Of a DNA stretch of 64,000 bases, positions 52,586 through 62,763 are shown piece after piece (positions within the stretch are counted from its first letter, which is position 1; the number at the start of each line of letters is the position of its first letter). Position numbers and translations under genes: made by a program. This stretch comes from Elizabethkingia miricola (GTDB lineage Bacteria; Bacteroidota; Bacteroidia; Flavobacteriales; Weeksellaceae). The notes below the pieces were generated by a model. The model was not told the DNA's origin, did not search any database, and was given only the letters and a program-made list of their open reading frames with translations. The DNA is taken from positions 62,001 through 126,000 of the forward strand of contig NZ_LSGQ01000007.1 in NCBI RefSeq assembly GCF_001675285.1, read 5' to 3'.

Positions 52586-54967
52586 ATGAATATTACACCA
52601 CAGGAAAATCAAAATATAAAGGAAGAGATTAATATCAATGAGATAATTAAACCTTATATACTTAAATGGCCCTGGTTTGTTATTTGTGCGATTCTAGCGT
52701 TATTCATTGCTTTTTTTGCATTGAAGTTTATGACGCCCGTTTATAAGATTCAATCAACAGTATTAATTAAAGATGCTAAGAATAGTAGTACCTCTGGAGG
52801 AGGAGATGCAAGTGTACTTCAAGATTTATCTGGTTTTGGTGGTATGAAAACCAATAGTGTTGATAATGAAATAGAAATTTTTAAATCTAAGAAATTAATG
52901 CGGGATGTTGTTAATCATCTCAATATACAAACAGATATTTATACAAAACTTGGATTAAGAAAGATAGAGCTTTACAAAGAAACATCTCCAATTGATGTAA
53001 GAATAGTTAATGAGAAAAAAAATGCAGCTTTTCCTAGCCAAGGACTTCACTTACAATTAAATAATGATAAAGTTATAATTTCTTCTGAGGGTTTAAATAA
53101 AACAATAACAGGTTCTTTAGGGAAAACCATAAGTTTACCCTTTGCAAATATTATTATTACAAAAAATAATAATTATGATATATCAACTGCAAAGAGTGTT
53201 GATAATATTAATGAATTGGAGGTTTATATTTCTCCTATAGAGGCAAAGGTAAATAACTTGCAGGGGTTATTACAGGTTGAACTTACTGGAAAAGAGACTA
53301 CAGTAATAAGACTCTCAATGAATTATCCTCAAAAGCAAAAAGCAGAAGACATATTAAATGCCATGGTTATTGCATATAATAATGATGCTATACAGGATAA
53401 AAATTCTGAATCAACAAAGACCCTGGATTTTATAGAAGACAGAATTAAAAAATTATCTGGTGAACTAGGACAAGTTGAAAATGAAAAAGAAAACTTTAAA
53501 TCTAGAAATCAACTTACTGATATTGAGACAGAAGCTAAAATTAGTCTCGAAAGCTCTGCTGCTGCTAGGGCTAAGCAATTAGAATTAGATGGTCAGTTGG
53601 AATTAACCAATGCACTAATTAATTATGTATCTCATCAAGGGCAATACCAAGTATTACCTTCTAATGTAGGACTAATGAATCCAGAAGCAATTGCAGGTAT
53701 AGCAGCTTATAATCAATTAATACTACAGCGAAATCGTTTATTAGAATCTGCTACTCCAGAGAATCCTGTTGTCGTTGATATTACTAAACAGGTTAATAGT
53801 ATGCGTTCTTCTGTTATGCAAAGTCTGCAACGTAATAAGAATGGATTAGAATTGGCAAGAAATGAATATCTAGGAGAACAAAATAAGGTTTCCGGTAAAA
53901 TATCCAAGCTTCCGTCAATTGAAAAAATGTTTAGAAGTATTGAACGCCAACAACAAATCAAGGAAAATCTTTATCTACTATTATTACAGAAGCGAGAGGA
54001 AACAGCAATTTCAAGATCAATTACTGCTGATAAGGCAAGGATAATAGATAATGCCTATGCTTCAGACGCTCCGGTAGCTCCAAGAAAAATGGTCATTTTA
54101 TTAGGTGCACTAGTAGCTGGTTTATTATTGCCATTTGGAGTGATTTATTTGTCGGATTTACTTAATAATAAAGTGAAATCTAAGCATGATTTAGAAAAAT
54201 TATCTCATACACCAATATTAGGAGAAATACCAAGTGTAGAAAAAGGAGAACCAGATATCGTTCAAATGAACGACTTGTCTCCTATGGCAGAGGCATTCAG
54301 GATTTTAATAACGAATATGAATTTCATGTTGCCTAAAAAAAATACAGGTAAAGTAGTATACGTAACGTCCACAGTAAAGGGGGAAGGGAAAACATTCACC
54401 TCTGTTAACTTATCTTTGACACTGGCTACTCCAACTAAAAAGACAATTATTATTGGATCAGATATTCGAAATCCACAATTACAAAGATATAATACCGCAA
54501 GAAAGGGACTAAAAGGACTTACAGAATATTTATATACTGACCAGACCAAGCTAGAAGATATAATTCATGTATCCACATTCAACCCGTATTTAGACGTAAT
54601 TTATTCAGGAATGATTCCTCCTAATCCTACAGAATTATTAACAAATAATCGATATGAGAATCTATTAGAAGAATTAAAAGAATTATATGATTATATTATT
54701 GTTGATACAGCACCTCTAATGCTTGTGACAGATACATTCTTAATTGCAGACCTGGCTGATGCTACTATATATGTTACACGATCTAAGTATACAGAAAAGA
54801 CACTGATTGATTTTGCCAATAGTAATATTGATCAAAAGAAAATTAAAAATGTAGGCTTTGTATTAAATGATGTTGGTAAAAATTATTTTGGATATGGTAA
54901 TAAATATGGCTATGGTTATAGTGCTAAAGAAAAAAGCTGGCTTGAAAAAATAAAAGACAGATTATAA
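52586..54967 (+). CDS. wzc: Wzc-like chain-length regulator and BY-kinase, copy 2
   Basis: This 793-residue protein has a TM near residues 31-50 ([17 protein letters not shown]) and a Wzz domain. Long coiled coils and a second TM near 503-525 follow. The BY-kinase domain has Walker A KGEGKTF near 596-602, [11 protein letters not shown] at the Walker A' position (Gly in place of the usual first Asp), and Walker B YIIVDTAP. The C-terminal tail is tyrosine-rich ([13 protein letters not shown]) but shorter than in copy 1. It probably regulates chain length and export for capsule block C. Confidence 0.92.
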   Translation: MNITPQENQNIKEEININEIIKPYILKWPWFVICAILALFIAFFALKFMTPVYKIQSTVLIKDAKNSSTSGGGDASVLQDLSGFGGMKTNSVDNEIEIFKSKKLMRDVVNHLNIQTDIYTKLGLRKIELYKETSPIDVRIVNEKKNAAFPSQGLHLQLNNDKVIISSEGLNKTITGSLGKTISLPFANIIITKNNNYDISTAKSVDNINELEVYISPIEAKVNNLQGLLQVELTGKETTVIRLSMNYPQKQKAEDILNAMVIAYNNDAIQDKNSESTKTLDFIEDRIKKLSGELGQVENEKENFKSRNQLTDIETEAKISLESSAAARAKQLELDGQLELTNALINYVSHQGQYQVLPSNVGLMNPEAIAGIAAYNQLILQRNRLLESATPENPVVVDITKQVNSMRSSVMQSLQRNKNGLELARNEYLGEQNKVSGKISKLPSIEKMFRSIERQQQIKENLYLLLLQKREETAISRSITADKARIIDNAYASDAPVAPRKMVILLGALVAGLLLPFGVIYLSDLLNNKVKSKHDLEKLSHTPILGEIPSVEKGEPDIVQMNDLSPMAEAFRILITNMNFMLPKKNTGKVVYVTSTVKGEGKTFTSVNLSLTLATPTKKTIIIGSDIRNPQLQRYNTARKGLKGLTEYLYTDQTKLEDIIHVSTFNPYLDVIYSGMIPPNPTELLTNNRYENLLEELKELYDYIIVDTAPLMLVTDTFLIADLADATIYVTRSKYTEKTLIDFANSNIDQKKIKNVGFVLNDVGKNYFGYGNKYGYGYSAKEKSWLEKIKDRL

Positions 54968-55047
54968 CAATTAGTTATTAAATTGATCATTTAAGTACAA
55001 GGCTATAGTGTACTAACTTATATAAAAAATAATAGATTACAGAAAAG

Positions 55048-56082
55048 ATGTTAATAAAAGATAAAATTTTACTTATAACTGGGGGTACTGGTTCTTTTGG
55101 TACAGCAGTACTTAATCGTTTTTTAAAGACTGATCATTTTAAAGAAATACGTATTTTTTCCAGAGATGAGAAAAAGCAAGATGATATGCGTAATCTTTAT
55201 AGAAATGATAAAATAAAGTATTATATAGGTGACGTAAGAGATTATAGCAGTGTTGAGCCTGCAACTCGCGGAGTAGATTATATTTTTCACGCTGCGGCTT
55301 TAAAACAGGTTCCATCATGTGAGTTTTTCCCAATGCAGGCGGTAAAAACTAATGTTGAAGGAACACAGAATGTAATACGTGCGGCGGCCATAAATAATGT
55401 TAAAAAAGTTATTTGTCTTTCAACTGATAAAGCTGCATATCCTATTAATGCAATGGGAATATCTAAGGCAATGATGGAGAAAGTTGCAGTAGCAGAAGCT
55501 CGTAATTTATCTGACACAGTTGTTTGCTTAACTCGTTATGGAAATGTAATGGCTTCACGAGGGTCAGTAATACCATTGTTTTTAAATCAAATCCAAAAAG
55601 GAGAGGCTATTACAATAACAGACCCAAATATGTCACGCTTCTTTATGTCTTTAGAAGATGCTGTTGATTTAGTACTATTTGCATTTGAAAATGGTAATCC
55701 TGGGGATCTATTCGTAAATAAAGCTCCTGCTGGCACAATTGGTAATTTGGCTCAGGCTTTAATTGAAATGACTGGTAAAGAAGTCCCCATTAAAGTTATT
55801 GGAACTCGACATGGAGAAAAACTTTATGAAACACTATGCACCCGTGAAGAGATGATGAAAGCTGAGGATATGGGCGATTTTTATAGAATACCTGCAGATA
55901 ATCGGGATCTGAATTATGCGAAATATTTTTCTGAAGGAGAAGAAGATATTTCGAAAGTAGAAGATTACCACTCTCATAATACAGAGCAACAAGGAGTAGA
56001 AGGACTAAAAAAATTAATATCTACACTACCTTTAATCCGAAAAGAAATTTTTGGAGAAGATGTCATGCAATATCCATATTAA
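55048..56082 (+). CDS. capE: UDP-GlcNAc 4,6-dehydratase/5-epimerase (CapE)
   Basis: This 344-residue SDR has GGTGSFG at 12-18, the active site TDK at 126-128 and MxxxK (Met136, Lys140) in place of YxxxK. These are features of S. aureus CapE and related inverting dehydratases. CapE turns UDP-GlcNAc into a UDP-2-acetamido-4-keto-L-hexose, the first step to UDP-L-FucNAc. Next genes encode a cupin, a CapF and a CapG-type epimerase, which supports the assignment. An 80-bp gap separates it from wzc copy 2 without a clear terminator. Confidence 0.92.
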   Translation: MLIKDKILLITGGTGSFGTAVLNRFLKTDHFKEIRIFSRDEKKQDDMRNLYRNDKIKYYIGDVRDYSSVEPATRGVDYIFHAAALKQVPSCEFFPMQAVKTNVEGTQNVIRAAAINNVKKVICLSTDKAAYPINAMGISKAMMEKVAVAEARNLSDTVVCLTRYGNVMASRGSVIPLFLNQIQKGEAITITDPNMSRFFMSLEDAVDLVLFAFENGNPGDLFVNKAPAGTIGNLAQALIEMTGKEVPIKVIGTRHGEKLYETLCTREEMMKAEDMGDFYRIPADNRDLNYAKYFSEGEEDISKVEDYHSHNTEQQGVEGLKKLISTLPLIRKEIFGEDVMQYPY

Positions 56083-56093
56083 TCATAACTGAA

Positions 56094-56507
56094 ATGATTT
56101 ATAAAGGTAGTAAACATATTGATGATAGGGGAATTATTACTTTTAATAATGAGTTCGACGCATCTCCTGTTAAAAGAATCTATACTATAGAGAATAATTC
56201 TATTGATTTTATTAGAGGATGGCAAGGGCATGCTATTGAGCAAAGATGGTTTTCTTGTATGAAAGGAAGTTTTGACATTGCTGTAATAAAGATTGATAAT
56301 TTTGAAAACCCTTCAAAAGAATTGAATCCTGTTTATTTTAAACTAAATACAAAGTCACTGGACTATCTTCATATAGATGGTGGATATATTACTGCTATAA
56401 AAGCGCTTGAACCTGAAAGTAAATTATTAGTACTGGCTGATTATGCCCTGGGAGAAATTAATGATGAATATCGATTTCCCTTAGAAACTTTTAAAGTAGA
56501 ATTATGA
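56094..56507 (+). CDS. WxcM-like sugar cupin
   Basis: This 137-residue protein has the cupin pattern of WxcM/FdtA-type sugar isomerases or epimerases: HIDDRGIITFNNEF near 8-21, IRGWQGHAIEQRWFSCMKGS near 40-59 and LHIDGGYITAIKALEP near 94-109. In the S. aureus pathway no such gene lies between CapE and CapF. It may be a structural or catalytic helper of the FucNAc pathway or act on a second sugar. It is 11 bp after capE and overlaps capF by 4 bp (ATGA), so it is translationally coupled to them. Confidence 0.8.
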   Translation: MIYKGSKHIDDRGIITFNNEFDASPVKRIYTIENNSIDFIRGWQGHAIEQRWFSCMKGSFDIAVIKIDNFENPSKELNPVYFKLNTKSLDYLHIDGGYITAIKALEPESKLLVLADYALGEINDEYRFPLETFKVEL

Positions 56508-57622
56508 AAAAAATAGGAATAACAGGCCAAAATGGATTCGTTGGCAGTCATTTATATAATACATTGGGACTGTTTCCTGAAGAGTTTGAAAGGATTGAGT
56601 TTAGTCGGGAATATCTTGATGATGAAGAAAAACTGGATCAATTTGTTAGAAAATGTGACGTTATTGTCCATTTAGCAGCAATGAATAGGCATGAAAGTGA
56701 GGACGTTATATATGAAACAAATATTGCTTTAGCCCAAAATCTAGTTAATTCATTAAGACGAACAAATTCAAACGCACATGTATTGATTTCCTCATCTACA
56801 CAAGAAGAAAGAGATAATCTATATGGTAAGTCTAAAAGAAAAGCTCGTGAAGCAATTGTTAAATGGGCAGATGAAAATAATGGAAAAATTACAGGTTTAA
56901 TTATTCCTAATGTTTTTGGAGCTTTTGGAAAACCTTTTTATAATTCATTTATTGCAACTTTTTGTTATCAGTTAACACATGGCCAAATGCCTACTATAGC
57001 TAATGATGGTGAAGTGAGTTTAATATATGTTCAGGAATTGGTAAATAGTATCATCGAAGCTATTCGTAACGAGAAAAACGTACCTGAATTTTTTATTGAG
57101 CCTACTGCGATAAGAAAAGTATCTGATGTTCTGGAACTATTGAATGAATACAAAATAAAATATTTTGACAATGGAGAAATTCCTATCCTGAATAACTCTT
57201 TTGAACATAATTTATTTAATACTTATAGATCATATATCAACTATAAAGATCATTATCCGGTTAAATTTGTACAACATACAGATCCCCGTGGTGCTTTTGT
57301 AGAAGTGATTCGTTTAGGAATAGGAGGACAATGTTCTTTTTCTACTACAGTATCTGGAATTACAAGAGGGAATCATTACCATACCCGGAAAATTGAACGC
57401 TTTGCTGTAATTAAAGGGAAAGCTCTAATCCAACTACGAAAAATTGATTCAAATGAAGTTTTAGATTTTTATTTGGATGGTAATGAGCCAGCCTATGTTG
57501 ATATGCCTATTTGGTATACACATAATATAAAAAATATAGGAGAAGAAGAACTTTATACTATTTTCTGGATAGATGAGCCATTTAATCCGGAAGATTCAGA
57601 TACTTATTTTGAAACTGTATAA
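56504..57622 (+). CDS. capF: UDP-sugar reductase/epimerase with C-terminal cupin (CapF)
   Basis: This 372-residue bifunctional protein matches CapF. An N-terminal SDR domain has ITGQNGFVGSH at 5-15, the YxxxK pair in LYGKSKRKA near 107-115, and a linker. A C-terminal cupin (from about 248) has TRGNHYHTRKIERFAVIKGK near 289-308. CapF catalyses the 3-epimerisation (cupin) and NADPH-dependent 4-reduction (SDR) that give UDP-L-TalNAc, later epimerised to UDP-L-FucNAc by CapG. Start overlaps the previous stop by 4 bp. Confidence 0.92.
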   Translation: MKKIGITGQNGFVGSHLYNTLGLFPEEFERIEFSREYLDDEEKLDQFVRKCDVIVHLAAMNRHESEDVIYETNIALAQNLVNSLRRTNSNAHVLISSSTQEERDNLYGKSKRKAREAIVKWADENNGKITGLIIPNVFGAFGKPFYNSFIATFCYQLTHGQMPTIANDGEVSLIYVQELVNSIIEAIRNEKNVPEFFIEPTAIRKVSDVLELLNEYKIKYFDNGEIPILNNSFEHNLFNTYRSYINYKDHYPVKFVQHTDPRGAFVEVIRLGIGGQCSFSTTVSGITRGNHYHTRKIERFAVIKGKALIQLRKIDSNEVLDFYLDGNEPAYVDMPIWYTHNIKNIGEEELYTIFWIDEPFNPEDSDTYFETV

Positions 57623-57637
57623 CAGCTAAATGTAATA

Positions 57638-58777
57638 ATGAAAAAACTTAAAGTAATGACGGTCGTAGGTACAAGACCGGAAATTATCAGATTATCAAGA
57701 GTATTATCAGCATTGGATGAATCTGATGCTGTTGAACATATTATAGTTCATACAGGGCAAAACTATGACTATGAATTGAACCAGATTTTTTTTGAAGATC
57801 TTGGCTTACGTAAACCAGATTATTTTTTGGAAGCTGCAGGTAAGACAGCAACTGAAACTGTTGGAAATATTTTAATTAAAATAGATCCTTTATTGGAAGA
57901 GCTAAAGCCAGATGCATTTTTGGTCTTAGGAGATACTAATTCTTGTTTATGTGCTATTCCCGCTAAAAAAAGACATATTCCTATTTTCCATATGGAAGCA
58001 GGTAACAGATGTTTTGATCAGCGTGTTCCGGAAGAAACCAATCGTAAGATTGTAGACCATACTGCAGATATCAATCTGACCTATTCGGATATAGCCAGGG
58101 AATATCTATTAAGAGAAGGGCTTCCTGCAGATAGAATCATCAAAACAGGTTCACCCATGTTTGAAGTATTAAGTCATTATTTACCGGAAATTAATGCTTC
58201 AAAAGTTTTAGAAAAATTAAATCTGGAAAAGGGAAAATTCTTTGTAGTTTCTTCTCATCGTGAAGAAAATATAAATTCTGAAAAAAATTTCCGAGGCCTA
58301 ATGACTTCGTTAAACTCTATTGCAGAGAAATATCAATATCCGATTATTGTTTCAACTCATCCTCGTACAAAGAATATGATTGATAAAATGCAGATAGAGA
58401 TGCGTCCTGAAATTCAATTTTTAAAACCTTTAGGTTTTCATGATTATAATGCACTGCAAATGCATGCATATGCTTGTCTTTCAGATTCCGGAACGATTTC
58501 TGAAGAATCATCGATATTAAACTTTAGAGCCTTAAACATACGTCAGGCACATGAACGCCCAGAAGCGATGGAAGAAGGAGCTGTTATGATGGTTGGGCTA
58601 TCTCCGGAACGTATTATGCAGGGATTAGTACAAGTGTTACAGCAAAAAACAGGTGAAGATAGAAATTTTCGCCAGGTAGCAGATTATTCGATGCCAAATG
58701 TTTCTCAAAAAGTAGTGCGTATTATTATCTCTTATACTGATTATATTAAAAGAACTGTGTGGTCAGAGGAAATATAG
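57638..58777 (+). CDS. capG: UDP-HexNAc 2-epimerase, non-hydrolysing (CapG/WecB family)
   Basis: This 379-residue enzyme belongs to the WecB family, with VVGTRPEIIRLSRVL at 9-23, LVLGDTNSCLC near 106-116, FHMEAGNRCFDQRVPEETNR near 125-144, and SHREENINSE near 206-215. These are the usual UDP-GlcNAc 2-epimerase motifs, with Glu and His active-site residues. Position next to capE and capF points to the CapG reaction (UDP-L-TalNAc to UDP-L-FucNAc). It could in principle also make UDP-ManNAc, but context favours FucNAc. Confidence 0.92.
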   Translation: MKKLKVMTVVGTRPEIIRLSRVLSALDESDAVEHIIVHTGQNYDYELNQIFFEDLGLRKPDYFLEAAGKTATETVGNILIKIDPLLEELKPDAFLVLGDTNSCLCAIPAKKRHIPIFHMEAGNRCFDQRVPEETNRKIVDHTADINLTYSDIAREYLLREGLPADRIIKTGSPMFEVLSHYLPEINASKVLEKLNLEKGKFFVVSSHREENINSEKNFRGLMTSLNSIAEKYQYPIIVSTHPRTKNMIDKMQIEMRPEIQFLKPLGFHDYNALQMHAYACLSDSGTISEESSILNFRALNIRQAHERPEAMEEGAVMMVGLSPERIMQGLVQVLQQKTGEDRNFRQVADYSMPNVSQKVVRIIISYTDYIKRTVWSEEI

Positions 58778-58781
58778 GGAA

Positions 58782-59984
58782 ATGAAAGTTTTGATGATTA
58801 ATACCGTGTGTGGTTATGGAAGTACGGGAAGTATTTGCACGGATATTGCGAATGCATTGGAAAATGAAGGGAATGAATGTTTTATCGCCTATGGGCAGGG
58901 AACGACTTCATATAGGAATAGTTACAAAATTGGCACTGTATTAGAAAATCATCTACATAATCTAGGATCAAGAATATTTGGTAAACAAGGATACTTTACT
59001 AAAACCGGAACAAAAAAATTAATCAATTTTATTAAGGTATACAAACCAGATGTTATACATTTACATAACCTGCATGGAAATTATTTGAATCTTGATATTC
59101 TATTCGAATATCTTAAAGATTTTAGTGGCAAAGTATTTTGGACATTCCACGACTGTTGGCCTTTTACAGGAAAATGTGCTCACTATACTTCTGTAGGTTG
59201 TTATAAGTGGCAATCTCATTGTCAAAAATGCCCACAAATTAAAGAATACCCACCAAGCATTTTTTTTGATAAATCTTTTGAGATGTTTGAAGATAAATAC
59301 AAAAGATTCTTATCTGTACCTGATCTGAAAATTATTACTGTCTCAGATTGGTTAAAACATCAGGTTGAAAAATCTTTTTTTAAGAAAAATAAAATTCGAA
59401 GAATTTATAATTGGGTAGACCATAATACATTTAGTCCCAAGTATGGTTCAGATATTGTTGAAAATTATCAAATTCAGTCCGGAAAATTTACTGTTTTATG
59501 CGTAAGCGCATCGTGGTCTATTGATAATAGTAAGTTACAAGATCTACTATCTCTTGCTAATTCTTTACAAGGAGAAGATATTCAGATAATTATGATTGGT
59601 GTTGTTATTGGCAATGTTAATATTCCGGATAATGTAATATCAATAAATTATATTGGGGATAAAGATTCATTGGCCCAATTATATAGTTTTTCTGATGTAT
59701 ATCTACACTTATCATCAGAAGATACTTTTGGTAAGGTTATAGCCGAGGCACTAAGTTGTGGGACACCCGCTATTGTATATAATTCTACAGCTTGCCCTGA
59801 AATTATAGATTCTAAAACAGGTATAGTAGTGGAAGATCGAAATATAGAGTCTATAAAAAAGAGTATTTTGAAAATTAAAAACAAAGAAGTAATTTTTACA
59901 TCATTAGATTGCCGGGAAAGAGTATTAGAAAACTTTGATATTAATAAAAATATTAATAAAACAATTGATTGGTATAGAGAATGA
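58782..59984 (+). CDS. Glycosyltransferase family 4 (GT-B)
   Basis: This 400-residue GT4 enzyme begins with MLMINTVCGYGSTGSICTDI-like sequence (actual start MKVLMINTVC), an acceptor-binding glycine-rich loop. WTFHDCWPFTGKCAHYTSVGC near 119-139 is typical of capsule GT4 enzymes, with several cysteines including CQKC that might bind zinc. The C-terminal half has LSSEDTFGKVIAEALSCGTP near 305-324. It probably adds a sugar to the L-FucNAc-containing unit. It is 4 bp after capG, and its stop overlaps the next start. Confidence 0.88.
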   Translation: MKVLMINTVCGYGSTGSICTDIANALENEGNECFIAYGQGTTSYRNSYKIGTVLENHLHNLGSRIFGKQGYFTKTGTKKLINFIKVYKPDVIHLHNLHGNYLNLDILFEYLKDFSGKVFWTFHDCWPFTGKCAHYTSVGCYKWQSHCQKCPQIKEYPPSIFFDKSFEMFEDKYKRFLSVPDLKIITVSDWLKHQVEKSFFKKNKIRRIYNWVDHNTFSPKYGSDIVENYQIQSGKFTVLCVSASWSIDNSKLQDLLSLANSLQGEDIQIIMIGVVIGNVNIPDNVISINYIGDKDSLAQLYSFSDVYLHLSSEDTFGKVIAEALSCGTPAIVYNSTACPEIIDSKTGIVVEDRNIESIKKSILKIKNKEVIFTSLDCRERVLENFDINKNINKTIDWYRE

Positions 59985-61105
59985 TTAATAATGTAATAAT
60001 AATTATTATTTATGTTTTTATTGGGAGTGTTTTTTTTAGACTCCCAGATAGAAATACCTACAAAAGAAAAAAACAATATGTAGGTATTGTATCAATATTG
60101 CTTATATTGCAATCTGCACTTAGAAATTTGGCTGTAGGTGATGACACATATGGTTATTATACAGCGTTTATTGCAGCAAATAATAAATACACATATTCAG
60201 AAGTATTTTCTAATTTTCTCAATTATTATAATGGTTCTATTGGAAGTGATTTTGGATATATATTTATGGAAAAGTTTTTCTCAGATATATTGGGGGGCAA
60301 TTTTAGAATTTTCCTTTTTCTAGTTGCTATTCTTTTTTTTATTAGTCTGGGGAAATTTATTTTAAATAATACAAGAAAATTATCAGATATAGTTGTTGCC
60401 TATACCATCTACAGTGCACTGTATTTCTCTTTTTACTCAATTACCGGAATTAGGCAAACAATAGCTATGGCTATTGTTATGTTTGCTATACCTTATATTA
60501 AATCAAAAAACATATTTAAATTTCTATTATTAGTATTTATTGCATTTACTATACATAAATCTGCTATAATTTTTATACTCTTTTATGCTGTAAATAGATT
60601 TAAAAGGCTAGGCAAATACTTGTTTTTGTTTGCACTTTTCCTATTTCCAATAGCTATGAGTTTTAAAGGGCAGATGTTAGCTGTATTTCAGGTAATAATA
60701 GGAAGTGATTCGTATAGTGAATATGAAGGGGCTGGAACATTAACATTCACATTACTATTTTTATTAGTCTCTATACTAACTTATTGGAAAAGAAATTTTT
60801 TTATTCAGAATAATATAAATTCATCATTCTTCTTTAGTGCATTAGCTTTGTGCTTGGTACTTCTTCCACTTTCATGGATTAATCCTAGTTTGATAAGGAT
60901 TATTATGTACTTTTCAATTTATTTATTAGTGGTTATTCCTGAAATACTCAACAGCTTTTCGCCTATTTCAGTAAAATTATCTAAAGATTTAAAGATAGTA
61001 TCTATTATTCTCTTGGTTATTTTATATATGAAATCGAATTCCGAGTTTCAATATGGTTATTTCTGGGATGATATGAGGCTGAATAAGCACTATTTTCAAA
61101 GGTAA
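59981..61105 (+). CDS. EpsG-family/Wzy-like polysaccharide polymerase
   Basis: This 374-residue polytopic protein has about ten membrane helices. EpsG-type segments include LRNLAVGDDTYGYY near 46-59 (a typical R-x-x-x-x-G-x-D-T-x-x-Y motif) and ITGIRQTIAMAIVMFAI near 155-171. EpsG-family proteins polymerise repeat units in the periplasm, as Wzy does. It overlaps the upstream glycosyltransferase by 4 bp and is followed 1 bp later by another. Its partner flippase Wzx is not in the window. Confidence 0.85.
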   Translation: MINNVIIIIIYVFIGSVFFRLPDRNTYKRKKQYVGIVSILLILQSALRNLAVGDDTYGYYTAFIAANNKYTYSEVFSNFLNYYNGSIGSDFGYIFMEKFFSDILGGNFRIFLFLVAILFFISLGKFILNNTRKLSDIVVAYTIYSALYFSFYSITGIRQTIAMAIVMFAIPYIKSKNIFKFLLLVFIAFTIHKSAIIFILFYAVNRFKRLGKYLFLFALFLFPIAMSFKGQMLAVFQVIIGSDSYSEYEGAGTLTFTLLFLLVSILTYWKRNFFIQNNINSSFFFSALALCLVLLPLSWINPSLIRIIMYFSIYLLVVIPEILNSFSPISVKLSKDLKIVSIILLVILYMKSNSEFQYGYFWDDMRLNKHYFQR

Positions 61106-61106
61106 T

Positions 61107-62231
61107 ATGAAAAAGGAAATAAAATATATAAGTTTTTATTATAACGACATGGAGGCCCGTGTGGGAGCTGTAGCCGCTATGTCTAAAATTAATTTTTTAA
61201 TAGATATACTTTCCAATATTGGGTATTTTACAAAGCTTGTTTCACCATCATGGGCTATAAAAAGACAAAAGGAATTATATATTAGAGAAAAAATATATAA
61301 TTATTCTAATTATGATATTGTTTTTTCACCCACTTTTTCTCCGAATAATAAATTCCTTGTATTCTTATCAATATTGACAAGTATATTTTGGTGCTTCTTT
61401 TATTGTTTGTTTAATATTTCCAAAGGAGAAAAAATTATATTATATCATACCCCATGGCTGGTGCTCCCGGTATTTATTGCAAAGAAAATTAAAAGATTTA
61501 AAGTAATATTAGAAGTAGAGGAAATCTATAGTGATGTTAAAAAAATGAATCCTCTTGTTAAGAAGCTCGAATACTATGCATTTAATAATGCTGACTATTT
61601 TATTTTGTCTAATGATCTTTTAGCTGCCAAAATTATCAATACAAAACCATATATTGTTTTTTATGGAAATTATCATGTATATGAAAAAATAATAGACCAA
61701 TATACAGATGGTAAAATACATTTATTGTACGCGGGTATTATAGATTATGACAAAAGGGGAGCTTTTAATGCATTAGAAGCCGCAAAATATTTAAATGATC
61801 AGTATGTTCTTCATATTATCGGAAGTGGTAATATTGATGAGCTACAAAATGAGATTAGAAAACATAATAGCATTTCTGATTGCAAAGTTTTTTACGATGG
61901 ATTAATGACCGGAACTGATTATATTAAATATGCTCAAAGGTGTCATATAGGTCTTAGTACACAAAAAATGGAAGGAAGTTATCTTGATACCTCTTTTCCA
62001 AGCAAAATTATTAATTATTTAGGATTAGGATTAAATGTTGTAAGTGGAGATATTAAATGTGTAAGAGAATCCAAAATAAATCATATGGTAAACTTTTACA
62101 CTAAAGATGAACCCGAGCAAATAGCACAAACAATCATGCAAATGAAGTTTATACCATCAGATATAATTAGAAACGAATTGAGTGAGGTTCAAAGATTATT
62201 CATTAATGATATAGATAAATTAATATTATGA
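61107..62231 (+). CDS. GT-B glycosyltransferase
   Basis: This 374-residue protein looks like a GT-B glycosyltransferase. The N-terminal half has IILYHTPWLVLPVFIAKKIK near 112-131 and ILEVEEIYSDVKK near 137-149. The C-terminal half has YAGIIDYDKRGAFNALEAAK near 207-226 and the donor-site region STQKMEGSYLDTSFPSKIIN near 287-306. It is diverged from typical GT4 enzymes. The cluster context supports a glycosyltransferase role. It overlaps the acetyltransferase gene by 4 bp. Confidence 0.75.
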   Translation: MKKEIKYISFYYNDMEARVGAVAAMSKINFLIDILSNIGYFTKLVSPSWAIKRQKELYIREKIYNYSNYDIVFSPTFSPNNKFLVFLSILTSIFWCFFYCLFNISKGEKIILYHTPWLVLPVFIAKKIKRFKVILEVEEIYSDVKKMNPLVKKLEYYAFNNADYFILSNDLLAAKIINTKPYIVFYGNYHVYEKIIDQYTDGKIHLLYAGIIDYDKRGAFNALEAAKYLNDQYVLHIIGSGNIDELQNEIRKHNSISDCKVFYDGLMTGTDYIKYAQRCHIGLSTQKMEGSYLDTSFPSKIINYLGLGLNVVSGDIKCVRESKINHMVNFYTKDEPEQIAQTIMQMKFIPSDIIRNELSEVQRLFINDIDKLIL

Positions 62232-62761
62232 TGTTATTATATAGAATATATAGCAAGCTGTTAATGCTTATTAGAAAATTTATTTTTCTTAATAAAATAA
62301 ATTCTGATGAAAAAACGGTTAATATTTATGGCAAAGTATACATAAATGCAACAAATATAAAAATAGGAAAAAATGTTTCAATATATCCTAATGTTTATTT
62401 TTGGGGAGATGGAGAAATCATTATCGGAGATAATGTAGACATAGGCATTGGAACTGTAATTTTTTCAAAAAAACGAGTGTTTATAGGAAGTAATACTTCT
62501 ATTGCAGCTTATTGTTATATTATAGATAGTAATCACTCAACAGGAAAAGATCGTCTCATTAGAGAACAACCATTGGATTTTGATGAAGAGGGTATTATAA
62601 TAGAGGATGATGTATGGATTGCAGCTGGATGCAAAATATTAAAAGGAAGTAAAATAGAGAAAGGAGCTGTAATCGGAGCAATGAGCATGGTGAATAGTAA
62701 AATTGATTCTAATGGTATAGCTGTTGGAATTCCTGCTAAAATAAAGAAATATAGAGAATAA
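62228..62761 (+). CDS. Hexapeptide-repeat O-acetyltransferase (WbbJ/WcaF-like)
   Basis: This 177-residue left-handed beta-helix protein has hexapeptide repeats (IKIGKNVSIYPNVYFWGDGE and following) and the acceptor-site pattern DSNHSTGKDRLIREQPL near 98-114. IIIEDDVWIAAGCKILKG near 120-137 and the end motif VGIPAKIKKY complete it. It would O-acetylate the capsule sugar or a precursor, using acetyl-CoA. The catalytic histidine is probably in SNHS. The start (ATGATG) overlaps the preceding stop. Confidence 0.87.
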   Translation: MMLLYRIYSKLLMLIRKFIFLNKINSDEKTVNIYGKVYINATNIKIGKNVSIYPNVYFWGDGEIIIGDNVDIGIGTVIFSKKRVFIGSNTSIAAYCYIIDSNHSTGKDRLIREQPLDFDEEGIIIEDDVWIAAGCKILKGSKIEKGAVIGAMSMVNSKIDSNGIAVGIPAKIKKYRE

Positions 62762-62763
62762 TT

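Noticed and set aside
54994-55014. A 6-bp inverted repeat after wzc copy 2 as terminator
   Set aside because: The stem is short and AT-rich and no T-run follows; read-through into capE is more likely.
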